From NCBI RefSeq assembly GCF_037975245.1, contig NC_092573.1, positions 22,971,265-23,035,264 of the forward strand: a stretch of DNA of 64,000 nt, written 5' to 3'. Origin of the DNA: Apostichopus japonicus. Taxonomy: Eukaryota > Echinodermata > Holothuroidea > Aspidochirotida > Stichopodidae. The notes beneath the pieces are model-generated. The model made no database searches. It had not been told where the DNA came from and saw only the letters and a list, made by a program, of their open reading frames with translations. Shown here one piece after another: positions 1 to 14,334 of this stretch (positions within the stretch are counted from its first letter, which is position 1; the number at the start of each line of letters is the position of its first letter). The position numbers and the translations under genes are program-made.

Positions 1-425
1 TATGCTAAAACTTGGAAGAGTTGGTTAGTACTGATGCACAACTCATGTCCAAACATTGAGGGGGAGGGGAAGGAGGAGGGGGCGGATTACGTAGATGATT
101 AAAGGTGTCAGGGGGGCATTAAAATACTTGTTGACATTGGACAACCCAGTAACCATTATTGGACTTTCTAACATATTTTAAGGCCAACACTAAAAAAACC
201 TTTAAATGACTGACGACCTGTAAATCCAGTCCAAACTGGATAAAAAGTAAACATTATTATGTGACATGAACCATGAATAACATACATGAATCAAACCAGT
301 GAACTCAAATGGTCACAATCCCTGTGCTTTTTGACCAATTTCCTTCTCTTACTTTTCAAATCTGTTTGAAAAATAAACAACTTCCCGGTTTACCTTGGTT
401 CATTTAAAAAAAAAGAAAAGATAAT

Positions 426-582
426 CTAGTTTGTTTGTACTGGGCTAATTGGTAATCTATCTACGTCAATAACCCTGGAAAAGTTTTCTTCAGTTGATGC
501 TGACAGCCTCACTACATTTTCCCTGATCATATTCATCATCGGATCACATTCATGAATACTGACTGACTCTACAGACAGCTGT
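426..582 (-). other. Possible coding exon at the left edge (weak)
   Basis: After an acceptor-like GGTTCACAG at 583-591, the minus strand reads SVESVSIHECDPMMNMIREN and VVRLSASTEENFSRVIDVDR before a TAG. The composition looks protein-like, but the pyrimidine tract is poor, no domain is recognised and no partner exon is seen. Confidence 0.2.
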
Positions 583-624
583 GAACCATTCAAGTCACAT
601 TTATTGCTTCGGCTTCTTTGTCTC

Positions 625-727
625 TCATGTTTATTCATGGTGTCTTTGTCTGCCATGTTTATTCATGGTGTCTTTGTCCATGTTTATTCATGTTTCTTTG
701 TCTCCACCATGTTTATTCATGTCTTTG
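625..727. repeat. Short tandem repeat CATGTTTATTCATG
   Basis: Four imperfect copies of CATGTTTATTCATGGTGTC plus TTTGTCT, with a unit of about 28 bases that shortens at the end. Confidence 0.8.
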
Positions 728-3700
728 AAGAACAAATACCAATATAGACACACTGTGAGTCACATGATTTTGAGCGCAGTCATAACAAGACTTTGTTTGG
801 CAGCTGAAATCAAAATAAACATGACCTCTTGTGACCTCTCATTCTTTCCAAATCAGAAGCCAAAAAAAAATACCAAAAAAAAAACAACCCTTCACTAGGC
901 TCACTCAACTTCTCTCTGGAGTCCTCTTTCCTTTGTGGAAATTGGCAGAGCAGCCCCATATTTAGTCGGTGAGTTAGCTGGCTGGCTCTAAGCTGATACT
1001 GCTGAGGGGGGGACGACACACAACAAAGTCCTGAACAAAGGAACATGACAAAGAAGTCCAGCAAACAGTAAGTGTTATTCTGGGTTTTTTGTTTCTCTAT
1101 TAGATCTCCATAAAAAAATAAATCCATGGAACAAAGAAATATCAAATATGACTTGAAAACCTGGCCTTCTTTAGGTTTTACTTTTTTCTGAAATTTTGTA
1201 CATGTGTTGTCCCATTTTCAATATTTTTTTTTTTTTTTTGAACTGAACTGCCAAGAACTTTGTTGTTGGGATGTCATGTTTGGAAAGATTCAATTTTTTT
1301 TTTTTTTAAAGAAATTCAGGTTTGATTTGATTCTTCCCTAGATAAGAAAACAGGTGAGGTAGGAGGGAACAAAGAGCAAATCGAGGATGTTGGATGGGGA
1401 AGGAAATTACATCCTTTCTTTGTACCCGTTCTTGTGCAATGTTTATTGCAACCGTCACAAACAACAAACCGGTGAAATTTCTACCCTTCCTAATAATATC
1501 TCTATAGTCTATTCTTGTAGCTTTCTTGTACAGTTACCGAAAAAATCACCCCCCCCCCTCACGGCCCCAATTACCCTACTCCCTTAACCGATTTTGCCAC
1601 CATCACACCAGCTACAATTAACAATGAGAATCTTTCAACCCCTGTGCCATCTTTCTGCAGTTATTTCTACCACCTTTCTACTTATCTGCAAGCGGTGCTA
1701 AACCACTCTGTAATGAGGAATGCCTCTCCCCCAACCTCTTTAACCACCATCTAATCTTCACAGAGGCGAGCGAGGAAGGGGAGTACGACTACAAACACAG
1801 GACAGATTTATCTAGGTTTAACTGAAGTAAATATCACATCTTAAAATGATATATGTGTCAATTTACACCTGATTAATTTTCCATAATTTCCAATTTGTTC
1901 AAGCTTAGAAAACCTGCCAGGGCTGCACCTGACTTTTTTTGGTGAACTGCATTTTTATATTATTCAAAGTACAATGGTGTTAAAAGTTACATAATTTACT
2001 AAATCATGAAATAAAAAATTTCCACAATTTTGAGAATTCTGACATCCTTTTGAATTGGACATGATGTTAAATGCCAAAATGAGGAAGTGTCAGATGGGGG
2101 GGAGGGGGAAAATAATTTGTGTCGTATAGGCAAACAATTTTTCAAAATCGCAAAGCATCCACTCAACAGCTCCCTAAAGAAATGCTCGCAGGACAAAAAG
2201 AATCTGGTTGGGCATTTTTGTTTGACAAATAATCTTTCAAAAACAATCAATAGGTTGCAAGAAGTTGGCAACCAATTTGATGCATATTCCATACTTTAAG
2301 CAACTATTATATAATTGATATTATGATAATAATTAATTTTAAATTTTGTCACATTCGGTAGGGTGCATATGCTGCCTCACAAGCAAACTCCCAGACTTAA
2401 CATATTGCAGCCACCTTTAAACAATATCCCCATTTTTTCCTCCTCCTATGCCCCCCCCCCCCCAAAAAAATACCTCAAACCTTCAGGATTTTGAATACAT
2501 ATCAAACTGTACAAAGTCTAAGTTTTAGAAGCATTGTGGTTTTAAAAAAAATTATGAACATGACTTCAAATTTGGGGGGAAAATGATAAAATATTGATTT
2601 TTATTTGATAAATACATTTTGAAAAGCTTAGTGAGGCACTGTTTAGTTATGTCAAAGTACACTACACAAACAGAAATCTATGTGGAAAAAGGTTTCTTGA
2701 GAACTCACCCACCCCCACCCGCACTTAACTAAGTCCTCAACTGAGGAGACTAAAGCAGGTTACAGGGTCAAAAGTAGTTTAGCTAGCTTAAAGGGGTGCC
2801 TTGGGCAATACAAATTGTTCCTACAGTTAACTGAGTCAACGAGAGCCCTAACCATGCGAAGGATGTGCTTCAATTTTACGGGACACAAGTATATGATTGT
2901 TCAATGTTGTGTGAATATTTGCACAGAGTTTGTTAATGTGTACAGTGAAGTGATACAGTCTATGTTTGTATACCTCCTAAAAATATTCTTCAACATTAAT
3001 CATACTGTACACAAAGTGACCTCTTGAACAAACATCATTACCTACCTATCTCTATGTTGTTATTTACTTGCCAGCAAAAACATTTCACAGTTCATGGCGA
3101 AATACCAATATTAGCGACAATATTACTGACAATATTAGGTATTCAAGCTTTTGCCCCATACACACGTGTCTTCCACCCCCACCCCCCTTGTAACCTCCTG
3201 CCCTATCTACAACCTCTCCCCCCCCCCCACACAAGAATTCTAAAACAGTCACAGAATTGGCAGTTGTAATCCTGCCTCATCTGCCAAATTTAAAAAGTGT
3301 AAATTTTGGCTACTGTCCATTTCAAAATTGACTAACGAACCTTTTTTTTTCTGCGCAAGCAATGTTTTTTTTTTTTTAGTTTCTGCAACGGCCATTATTT
3401 TCACAAGGAAGCAAATGAAAAAAAGTTGGTATGACATGTTATGAAAATATTTCAAAATACTGACCAATTTTTCCATAAGTTGCTTTAAATTTGCCAAGTT
3501 TAACGCAATGATATTCGACTAAATGTACTGTGTAAAATCTTGGACATTATAAGTTTTGATCTTAATAATTGTACCTCTACCCATTTGTTCTGATTAAACT
3601 TTATGGACATGAACACATCTTGCATAGCTCAATCATTTCTAGGTAAATCAACTAGCATTGCATATAATAACACAAAAATTGAATTAAACAAAAAACATCA

Positions 3701-6312
3701 CCAATTCCCAACTATTGCCAAAATTCCGGGTAAAAAATAACCAGTCAGCGATGTGGTTAGACCAACAAAGTAATTAGCCTCCTCTTCACTGCAACGGCTA
3801 ATAATCACGACCAAAAAAAACTAGTCACACTCTGTTACGCTCTTCTACTATTTCATAAATGTAAACAATTTCACAGGAAAAACAAGTATTTCTGTCACCT
3901 CTGTTTCCCACCTTACTATAAAAATCCCATGTCAATTTCTGCCTCTTGTTTTCTCCCACACATCATGACATATAGGCAACTCGGTTTTCTGTCGATCGTG
4001 TTAAACTTGACCAAAACATTGCAGGCAGGAAGAACGGTGACATTGAGCATGTGACTAGTGTGAGTATATACGTACATCCGTCATTCAAGACTAATAAATA
4101 TATTGATATTAAAAAAAAAAATTAAAAAAAAAAAAATTGCAAGTGCAAAGCGTCTACTGAAGCATTCAATTTTGAAAACATTTGTACAAATTCATTTAGC
4201 TCTCGTAAAATACAACTAGTAGCAAGATTAACTGTACGAGTGAGCAAACAAGACTTAATTGCAATAGACCAGAAATGAGTTGATTACCTTGAAAATACCC
4301 GGCAGGCTACCTCCACAAAACCACATCCAAACTTTTTATATCCAGAATTGCTTTTGTTAGAATGAAGCTTACTACTGTACTACTCTACACATCCCTCTCT
4401 AAAGCTCTCTTTCCTTGCCATACAGGCACTCACTCATTCAGTGCTGTGTCCTAGGCCTATCAGACTTATCTAGCCATACATCCCAAGCCTATGCATATCC
4501 AGTCCTCGACGACGACGTAGTCAACACATAGCAACCCCTAGTACTAGTGCATTATTACAGTTTCTGCCGCCCTGGATCACCCTGACCAATCAGGTTGCAG
4601 GGCGCTTAGCTACAATGCAGCACCAAGTTCATGAACAAAGCTGGCAATCATCCAAGAATCTTTACATGTCAATTCTTACAGCGTGGTAATAGTAGTAATT
4701 TACAAAAGGGTCAGTTGCCTTTGTAATATATATTTTTTTTTGAAAAATGACACACCATACAACTGGTGGTGCTGTTCAAAAAAAAGAAAAAAGAAAGACA
4801 AACACACTGGCAGTCAAATCTACAGCAACTTGGCATTTTATAAAACACAGAGGATCCTTTTCTTCATTTTCATTACTTTAGTAATTGAGTAATTTAGTAA
4901 TGTCCGAGATTATATGTGAATTATCACACTACCAGCACCGAGAAAACTAGATGGCCAAATTTTTGGAGAATGTAACGGTGAGAGGGTTTTCAACTACATG
5001 AAATTTTCCTACAGTTGTGTTAACAACCTTCACCAAAGTCTTGCACCAAACGTTTACAAGTTCATTATAACATAAGTAAACATATAGCTGATTGCAAGAG
5101 ATAACCCTTCATATTTATCATCACACAGCCTGGACAGCCAGGAAGCAAATATTTTCTTTCACAATTAATTAAAAGGTTGACTTTTCATATCCATTTTAAA
5201 CTTCAACTCACATTTTCACACAATTCACTCAAGTCACCAACCAAGCAATGTTTTCTATGCAGTTTATATAATTTTTCCTTTTTTTCTTTTGGTTTTTTTT
5301 ACCACAAGCACAAATTAACTATTAACCGGTAGAACTTAGCCCAAATAGTTAACAACAATAAATTCTCCAGCTCCAATTCTAAGTAGTACCTAGCCTAGTC
5401 TGGCATCTCTGCCTCCTAAAGTGTGGTAGGTTAGTCAAGGACATGTATTCTCAACAGATGGCCTAAATCCAGCTCAAGAAAGAATTCAATCCCATCACCT
5501 CCCCCTTCCCCCTCCCCTCCCCTTCCCCCCTCCCCTCCCCCCAAAAAGAAGAAAATGTAAGCACTAGAAGCCTAAGGCATGAGCACCAACACTGCACATT
5601 ACTCAATGTAAGATGAAATTACAGTTTTGATCATGCGTTCAAGACATACATGTAAATCGACAACATTGAATCCGGATTTTAGATTTGTCTAGATCTACGT
5701 CATAAAACAAATACTGAAGCATTATTTGAAATGTTCAACTGTTAAAACAATGAAAGAAAATTTCTTGTGGCTTTCAATGTATCGATACTTCCTGCTGCAA
5801 GCTGTCGCCTTGTGTTGTTGGGTGTTACGTGTCATGTAATTACGGTACGTTTCATTAATGTTGTTTGGAAACATGCAGTCGCAGTCGTAATTACTGTTTC
5901 AGATGCAACGTAATTGCCTAGGACCGAGATTTATAAAGTTACGTTTTGCCTTTAAATAGGTAAAGGCATGATGTAGGGATTTCAAGTGTTCGACCCCCCC
6001 CCCCCCCCCGAACCTCCCATGCCCTCAATCCCTAGATTCCCAGCTGAAAACCTCACTGGGAAACAGATTCTCTTGACCTATTCAAAATAGGCTGCTGCAA
6101 CAGTGAACAATGTGGAGCAGAGTCCTCAACGGTATTATTTCGGTTTGCAAATTAGGGAATGGCGCCTCATTCAACATAGCTGTACCTCCATCCTCCACCA
6201 TCGCTGTACTGCAGTGATGATGAATCAGGCACCTGCATCTCCCTCGGTATTTCAGAAAGTGGTCAGACGATGAGGTACACACTGGTCCGTCTGATGGGGT
6301 GGTTAAAATAGC
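728..6312. other. Non-coding stretch, no gene recognised
   Basis: AT-rich with many A/T and C runs (for example 2451-2467, 5499-5541 and 5994-6010). Reading frames are short and interrupted. No RNA gene or defined element was found. Confidence 0.5.
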
Positions 6313-6601
6313 TTAAAGGGTGTGAACACTCGCGCACAAAGAAACGTCTCATGCCGGTAATCTGACCTAGTTATGAATGAGGTGTAACAGAAGACACCAC
6401 CATCGATCCCAGAAAATACCCACAACACTGTGTACATAGCACAATGGACATATCAGGTCTAGATCAAAGATAACAAGGTATCACTTTTCATTACTGTCTG
6501 CATTTTGTAGCGACAAGAAGAAAACTTTACTTGCAAGCAACGGAAAGTTAACTTTTTCAGAGCGCGGCACACGGTTGGGGGCAAGTCTTCAATGCCTTTA
6601 A
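6313..6601. mobile_element. TTAA-bounded dispersed repeat, copy 1
   Basis: Begins TTAAAGGGTGTGAA and ends TGCCTTTAA. It shares most of its length with the copy at 18161-18513, for example AAACGTCTCATGCCGGTAAT, ACACCACCATCGATCCCA and GCAAGCAACGGAAAGTTAAC. This copy lacks an internal segment of about 65 bases but keeps AGCGCGGCACACGGTTGGGG, which copy 2 has lost. The ends form an imperfect inverted repeat (TTAAAGG and CCTTTAA). No ORF. Confidence 0.75.
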
Positions 6602-7556
6602 ATGACAGTGCCCGGGAGCTGATATGGGTTGCGAAATCTACACCTAACCTATCTCCTAATTCTCTGAATACCCATTGAAATGAGAAGGCTCGATAACCCG
6701 GTGTTCAGCCGAGATCCGAGATCACATGGACATGGTTTCAGATGAGCTTCTGTTGGCTTCGGGACTAACCCACGGGATTCACTAACCTAAACTAAGCTAC
6801 CTTAGTACCGCAAGTCACAGAAGTAGGTGTCGCACCTTTAAAATTTAATCTTCGTTAGAAGACTATCCAGGACTATCCAGTTGTAACTTTAATAATTTTA
6901 TGAGGTAAAATTTGAGGTTTTCATCCTTATTTGAATACCACGCTTCATTGTTCAATGTTTATGAGGGTCGCATGCTTCCATAAACATAGATGTATTTTGT
7001 ATTTTTGTATAATTTGTATGTCACGTATGTCATGTTGCTACGGGTTGGATTTTTTCATGTTGATTTCGCATGATGATGTAAGGATGCAACATACCTAACT
7101 CAACGAAAGTCTTTGAAACATACAAAAGATCGAGGAAAAGATTACCACGAAAGACCTGTAGGAGAAACAACTTCTTTCCTTTTTCAGACAGACAGACTTG
7201 CTTGGCTGTAGAAATCAAGGGACAATTTTAAAATGCTGGCATTGAGTCAAACTCCTATAGGCAGGAAACCATTCAATAACAATTGTTGCTATTTTTTTTA
7301 TCAAACAATGACAAATTTAAGAAGAACAAAAAAATATATATAAATGATGTTTAAGTCACATTATAAGCTCCGACCAGGATATTTACAGTCATTTTCAATA
7401 TATATAGATACCTTATAGATCTGTTAAAAAGTTGAAGTTAGGTTCTTTGATTAAAGTCCACCAAACGACCATGTGGGATCGTCTCTTCAGCGGAAGGCTG
7501 GGAGGTGGAAAGAGAAGGCAGGCCGCTGATGAGTAGTGCCAGGTCGCTAAGGGGTG

Positions 7557-7961
7557 CAGTGGCGGAGCGTCCATATAGTCAGGGGGGCGAATGCCCCCCC
7601 CCCCTGACGGACTCAATTGGACTGCTGGCGCCCTTTTCAGCTTTTTCCCACTTTTTACTTATTCGTGATTATTGACTTTTTTATTGCGCTCTCAACTACT
7701 GTACCTATTGACATTTGTCACATTTTGTTGGTGTAATTTTCTGTCAAAATGCTCTAACGGCTATTTATTCTTCGTTTATCTGCAAATTAGAAAGGCCCGG
7801 TAAAGGGTCATTTCCGGCGATCTAGGGAGTATCTTTACTCAAAAAATTCTGTACGCTCCGCGCCAACCTGTGGTGGCGCTCCGCTCCGCTAAGATAGTGT
7901 CAAAAGCGCCCCTACAGACCATTCTCGCCCCCTCTGACCAATACCCCTAGCTCCGCCACTG
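7557..7961. mobile_element. hAT-type non-autonomous DNA transposon (MITE), 405 bp
   Basis: The left end CAGTGGCGGAGC and right end GCTCCGCCACTG are perfect inverted repeats of 12 bp, and the inner sequence remains similar for about 20 more bases (GTCAGGGGGGCGA against GTCAGAGGGGGCGA). Both sides carry the identical 8-bp duplication AAGGGGTG (7549-7556 and 7962-7969). TIRs starting CAGTGGCG and 8-bp target duplications are typical of hAT elements. There is no transposase ORF. Confidence 0.93.
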
Positions 7962-7969
7962 AAGGGGTG

Positions 7970-10900
7970 CACAGTGTTAATAAGATGACTAGTTCACTCT
8001 AGATACGGTAGAGGGAGAGTGCTCATGTTATGAGGAGATAGGTTAGCAACTCAGCAAAGTAAACACATGATAACAATAGTTGACTCTGACCTTTGACCTT
8101 AACAACAAGACATAGGTTTCTTGCATTACACACAGACAGACCGCCTGTACATACCTGGTATGAAATTCAGTTTAACGTTGAGTTAAACATGGAGTAGTCT
8201 GTCATGTCTTGTTTCTACAAGGGTTTTAGAAATTGAATACTAAAACCGGTTGTTGAAGCCCTCTAAGATGAGAACTCCAAACATGGTAAGCATGAAGTCC
8301 AATTTGGAGATATTTTACAAGGTTCAAGTTATTGCCCTTTCATTGAGCTCATATGGCCGTTGACCTATACAGAGAGTACGGTATGAAATTAAACCACCAA
8401 GACCTTTTTTACGTAACTTATGTTTACTAGCCATGCCATCACATACATAAATATAAACATACATACATACACATAATCCAGTTTATGTTGTAATAAACTA
8501 GAGCTGGATTTGGTCAGACACAGAAGTGATGGGATACAAAGACTCATTCCAAACCTAAACTGTAGCTTTCAAAATTACTCTTTCAGATTACAATAATCTT
8601 CCTCCAGGACGAATTCTGACAGATCTGGTCTGATAAGAGACGTTACTTTTCTGATGGATACCCTAAGTACATCTTGTCAATTCTCATCCATGGTCTAGAT
8701 TTAAACAACAAAACACTGAGCTCTGACCTAGATATCAAACTAAAGCCATCGGACAAGGAAGGAATTAACTTGGGGATTTAAAGAAACAGTTCTCGAACGT
8801 CGTCGGAATTCTGGGACAGTTTTTAATGCCAAGATGTCCAAAGTTTCAGCCTCGGCTCTTTATTGTTTTAACAAGTTGTCAATCGTGCACAATATTATAA
8901 AACTCAACGATAATCCGATACAACAGAAAGATCGCAATTCATCAACCTAAGACACCCTTCAAGAATTGTTTTGTTGTTTTTTTTTTGGTAAATAAATATT
9001 TAAATAGCGAGTACTTGGTGAATATTTGAGTTCCTAACAATTTTGTTGCCAAGTTACCGTTCCAAATATTGATCACAACCCACTGTAAGCAAATTGTGGA
9101 TTTTCTTAACTGTCATTTAATCTGACTTTTTCGTCACAACTTGAACTGAAAGGTAATTAATCAGTCTAGCAAGTAAAATATGTTGCACTGCGATTTCTGG
9201 ATTGACCAAAACATAATTGCCCAGTTTGATGCTATTTGCGGAATCAGGTTAGAGAAATTGTATCAAATGTTGTAGCCCGGATTATGGGGGTGATCTCTTC
9301 CGGAATCTGGAATCTGTTTCTTTGACTGACGAAACATGATGAAACAAATCTTGGAGCCTTTCATCAAACATGTACTTATCTCCAACTAGCATATAAAATT
9401 CGAAAACAACCACCACAAGGATTATTGTACCTGTTTGATTATTAAATTACAATTTAATTTTCAGTTTCTCTGCAGTCTGTGACATGACTTTGTAAACTGT
9501 GAAAAATTCTGATGGATGAGGTGAAAGAGCACACTAAACAATTTTTCTGGCGCAGTAACAAGATCTCCCAGAAGCAAAGCTTTTCCAAGAATAGCTCAAA
9601 CTAATTCAACGCAAAGTGTGAGGTCATCCATTATCGTCTCAAAACAAGAAAATAGGAGTTAAGACCTATGTAACATACCAACAACAACAAAAATGAGCTT
9701 ATTTATGAAAATGTTTAAATCTGAATCACATATTATCCATAAATATGCCAATGTCACCCCCCCCCCCTCCCCACTAAGATCCATGAAAAATGATGACAGG
9801 GCTGTTCTTCAATGCCCAGAAAACCAACCACTCAGATTGGATGCCAAGTCAAAATAAACAGTAAGAAAAAAGTTATAAAATCAATCTTATTGATGCACTA
9901 GTTCTGTATTTCAAAATGTGTATAAATAAATGTTAGCTTATAAAGTAGAGCAGATTCTGGTAACACTCAAGATCAGGCCCCGGCATCCAACAAAAAGCCC
10001 ATTTAAGCTCATGAACCAGGACACACTTTTTCAAACAGAGTAGCCCCTGGTCTTGGAAACCTTCATTTCACATAGTCTACAAATTGCTATATGAAGGAAT
10101 TTTACAGCCAGTTTTTATGGGTTGCAACTTTCTTGAAGCAGACACTTGACAACTGTATGGCACAAACATTCTGCAAACGCTTGCCTCTTCCCCCCTCCCT
10201 CCCCTGCCTCCCCCCCAAAAAAACACCAACTATTGAACTATAAGATACATTCTCAGCAATGGGTTTTGAGTTTCAGGTGAAGGCCTTTACATTTAACTTT
10301 TTTCCAACTTCCATAACTGGTGCACACATAGTGAACACTGTAACATATAGTTTTCTATACTAAGTTTATAACAGACTCCTCTCTCATCATCCAAAGATCT
10401 TTCACAGGATTACTGTAGGATGGAAAATAATCCACAAAAGCAAAGCTCAATTTTCAGGATGAAAAGGTCACCGCAGGGTCGATCTATTGGAACATGCGGA
10501 AGAACATGGTAACTAGCTTTAATACTGGTATACTGCATATAAAGGAATAATACATACAAATGTTCTCAAGTTCTATCATCATACAAACGTAGAACGAACC
10601 AACCGCAAACTACAGTACCAAAAGCAACCTCTGTGTTATATATACATTCACTCCTCCGGAAATAGGGCCTTGTGAACCCCAACTGAACTTTAAAAAAAAA
10701 AACATAAAAATACACAATGACTAAAGCAGTATTTACACAGCGGGAAACATAACTAGGTCACCAAAAGAACACCGTTTTGCTCTCTTTCAAAATACTTTTA
10801 CAGCTTGCCAACTTTCTCAAATATTTTAGTCTCCAATTTCTCACAACTCTAGCAATGTAAGTTGTAATCCATAATCCCTTGCGGGCGTTTCTCCCACATT

Positions 10901-13900
10901 TGTGGTCGCTTTAAAAGCATCCGTAAAAATAACTGCTGATTATTATTATTATTATAATGTAGCCAGTATTTTACTCAACTTTAAATAACCTAAACAATGA
11001 TTGCAATGAAGATGAAACTACGAAACCCTCCTAGATTTTGACAGTACTACTCAAACGACGGGTACTAAGCAAGGTGCTAATATTGCCACGCTACTGGGAT
11101 TCTAAGATTTTACGGAATTCATCACATTGTTACATGGGCTTTTAGTTTCCAACCAGACAACCTTGACAAAAGTCTAAATTGTGTAATTTGTGTCATAAAT
11201 AAATAGTAGCCAGATTTCCTCCATAAGGGGACTCTTATACTTACATAAATATTGAACATTGCTCAATTTATTGTAAAGGTATAAAGGTATTAAAGGTCTT
11301 GGTTGAGAAACTTGGAAAATCAAATTCAATTTGCTCTTTTTTTTTTGGAGGGCCAATTTCAAAAAGATACAAAACTTTGCAAGAAGAGATGCAAAGTATT
11401 ATACAGTCACTGTAAGATTCCTTCTCAAATTTGATCAGCCTATCAGAGCTCAAAGATTCAAAATTTAAACAATCATTTTACTTTGGTGATTATCACTGAA
11501 TTTTCATTTCTGTTCCAAAACTTGTACAATTCGGATTGCAAAATGCATTTTAATCTGACAATGTAAAATGCAGTGATCAAGTATAATACTGTCTGTGCTG
11601 GATTCTTAAAATTCATGAACTTAAAAAAATGAAAAAGGATGAAGTTAAGGAGGGAAAATTGATAATGAAGAACCAACATAATTTACAAAGAGCGGATATT
11701 CGATACTTAAAGATATTAAAGTTAAATTAATACTTAAAGATAATGTGCATGACTTGTAAGGAGCTATAAATATTTATAACCAGAGACTTTACAGTGATGA
11801 TTGTACAAGTCTCAACAGAAAATTTATACAATTAAAGTATGTTCCCAATGGACTTAGCTTTCACTGCTTGAAATGAATTCTAAATATGGGTACTGTGTGC
11901 ATTAATAACTTTAGGTAATTCAAGTCAGGAATGCTCCTTTAAAGCAAAATTGGGGATGACATCATAAATACTGAAGGGTATCAAAAACAGTGGTGCCAAG
12001 AAAGAATTGCAAATGGAAAGGAGGTCAGGATTTATAATGTTGTTCAGTGTTGTTGAACAATGGATGCCGTGGGGTACGCTTGGCCCCACAAAAGGGTCTT
12101 TGTGGGGTCCAGCGATAAAGGGCCACAGAAGGGATCCAGAGGACAAAGTACTTGGAAGCTATTGATCTTTAGGACCTTTTTGAAGCATTTTCTGGACATT
12201 CCCAGGACCAAAATGGGAAAAAAAATTGGATAACATGTTGTCAATTCATCAGGCTTATTTGAAAATTGTTTGCACTGAAAGTTAACTGGGGGACCAGAGC
12301 TCTCCTTGTGGGGGATCCTGTACAGAATAAGGTTGATAAAAACACAATTGGATGAAATTTAAGGCTTTTATAACATATATTTCTGAGGTGCATTTTTTTA
12401 TATCATATATTTCTGAGGTGCATTTTTTAATTATGCCATGCCAGATTGTAACAATCATACAAAGTATTTCAAAAGACAAATTTAAGGCTTTTATATTATA
12501 TATATCTGAGGTGCATTTTTTTTTGGAGGGGGGGTGGGGGGTGAAGGATATGAGGAAGGAAGGAGGACCTTCAGGTTCTCCTACATGAGAATCAGCTTGA
12601 ATGGCCCCAGGGCCACACCCCTTCCTCTTCAAAGTCCAGCATCTGCCCTTGCCATCATTCCAAAAAACACATTTCATTTTCTTCTTTTTAAACAACATTG
12701 TGTGGAATAGTCAAGTCAGATCAACATATCCTTTAATACTGCCGTACAGAGAACAAAATTCCCTTTTTGTTTTGAGCTGATTATAGGATTATATGGTCAC
12801 CTATTAGTATGATATACTTCCTGTCAACCTTCACTTACCTCCCAAATTTAGCAAACCCACAATTAATATTTATCTACTGTACGTTATACCACTGGTCTGA
12901 GCTATTGCCCTTTCAAAGGAAGAGCAAAGAAAGTTTATTTTGACCTGCTACTTCCTCTGATATGGTAACGATGGCAAAAACGATTAACCAAAAGAATTAT
13001 GGTAGAGTTGTATTGCACAAACTTTTGCACCGGTTGGTCGGTATTGATCAAACTAATTCAGGGCAGTAAAAAAGCAATAAGTGTTAAAACAAGTGACACT
13101 GAATACATAGCAAGAATTTTGAATTGATTTTTATAATCAATTTTTTCCAATTTTTTTTATATATATTTTTTTCATATTTATATCCCATAACAGAGTCAGT
13201 GTTCAATTAACTTGACTGGTCAACTGCATTTCAAAAGTAATGACAGAAAAGTTTAAACTTTTGTATAAATTCTATAATTTGGTCTTGAACATGGGAGTGT
13301 TAAAATGTGCCCGTGTTTGGTGAATTGTTGAGAACTGAAATGGGATTGTTAAGTACTTCCTGATAAACTTTGGTTTTTGTCAAAAACATGTAGAAATGGA
13401 GAAATAGGACACTCTGATACTGGGAGAAATTTAAAAAAAAAAAAAAAAATTGAAAGTAGGCACAGGTGTCTCTAACCTGAGAATGGTGGAGACAAAAAGG
13501 AAGAGGAAGTGGGTCACTGAGGGGGTAATGCTGAAATGAGATTACCAATTTTTGCACATGTATGTACTGTACATGGAAGATGGGAAAATGCATGTGGTGA
13601 GTGAGGGCTGGTAACAGAGCTTCCACCCGAAACTTACTGGTTTAGTTATTTACGAATGACGATACTTACCTGTCTCCTTAACCCAAATTACACCCATCTA
13701 CCCTAGCTTATTAACTGGTAACAATCTTGCACTGCCCCCCCCAATGACCCCAGGGTCTAAGGTCACCCTCAAATCTACCATTCAACAGCCTTCCACGCAT
13801 GTTTCTAATTTGGATTTCAAGAAATTTCGATTTCAGGCCTGGTTTTTCGTTCTTGTGGAGACAGGTAAGTGAGGAGTGAAGCAAATAAGCAAAGTACTAA

Positions 13901-14334
13901 GATCAATTGGAAACTTTATCTGAGTAATGTTTGGTACAGTACTTAACTTTTGCTAATTTGCAAAGGAATTTCCCAAAAAAAACTTTAGCAAAATATTCTA
14001 TTCTTTAGCTAATATTCTAACTGGTCATGACGGTCAAGGCAAAGTCCACTAAATTATATTCAGTTTCATCGAGAGATTTGGAATTTTGTTTTATAAATAG
14101 ATCTGTAACTTCCTTGTTCTTTAAAACCCTGAGAATCATGACTGTCCCTGTAAGACTCTTTGTCATTTATCTGTACATCTAAATTTTGCCTTATTTTGAT
14201 AGCCATGTCTGGTTCAGGGTCATTCATTTTTTCATTTTGGGTTTGGGTTTTTGATCGACTGCAATGACTGGCTGTGCAATGTTGCAAAGTATAAAACCAA
14301 CAAAGCGGCAATTTGTTTCATAATTTGACTAGCA
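7970..14334. other. Non-coding stretch, no gene recognised
   Basis: AT-rich, with an ATT triplet run near 10941-10955, poly-C/T tracts (9757-9771, 10191-10216), the TTTCTGAGGTGCA repeats at 12357-12523 and a 9-bp perfect hairpin CCCCACAAA/TTTGTGGGG at 12084-12107. No coding gene is supported. Confidence 0.5.
12357..12523. repeat. Repeats of ATATATTTCTGAGGTGCATT
   Basis: Three copies of a segment with (A)AGGCTTTTATA, ATATATTTCTGAGGTGCATT and a T-run. Copies 1 and 2 are adjacent and copy 3 is about 90 bases away. No ORF of value. Confidence 0.75.

Noticed and set aside
12282-12698. 138-codon minus-strand ORF with repeated KKCTSEIYDIK
   Set aside because: The repeats come from the TTTCTGAGGTGCA DNA repeat; no independent coding signal.
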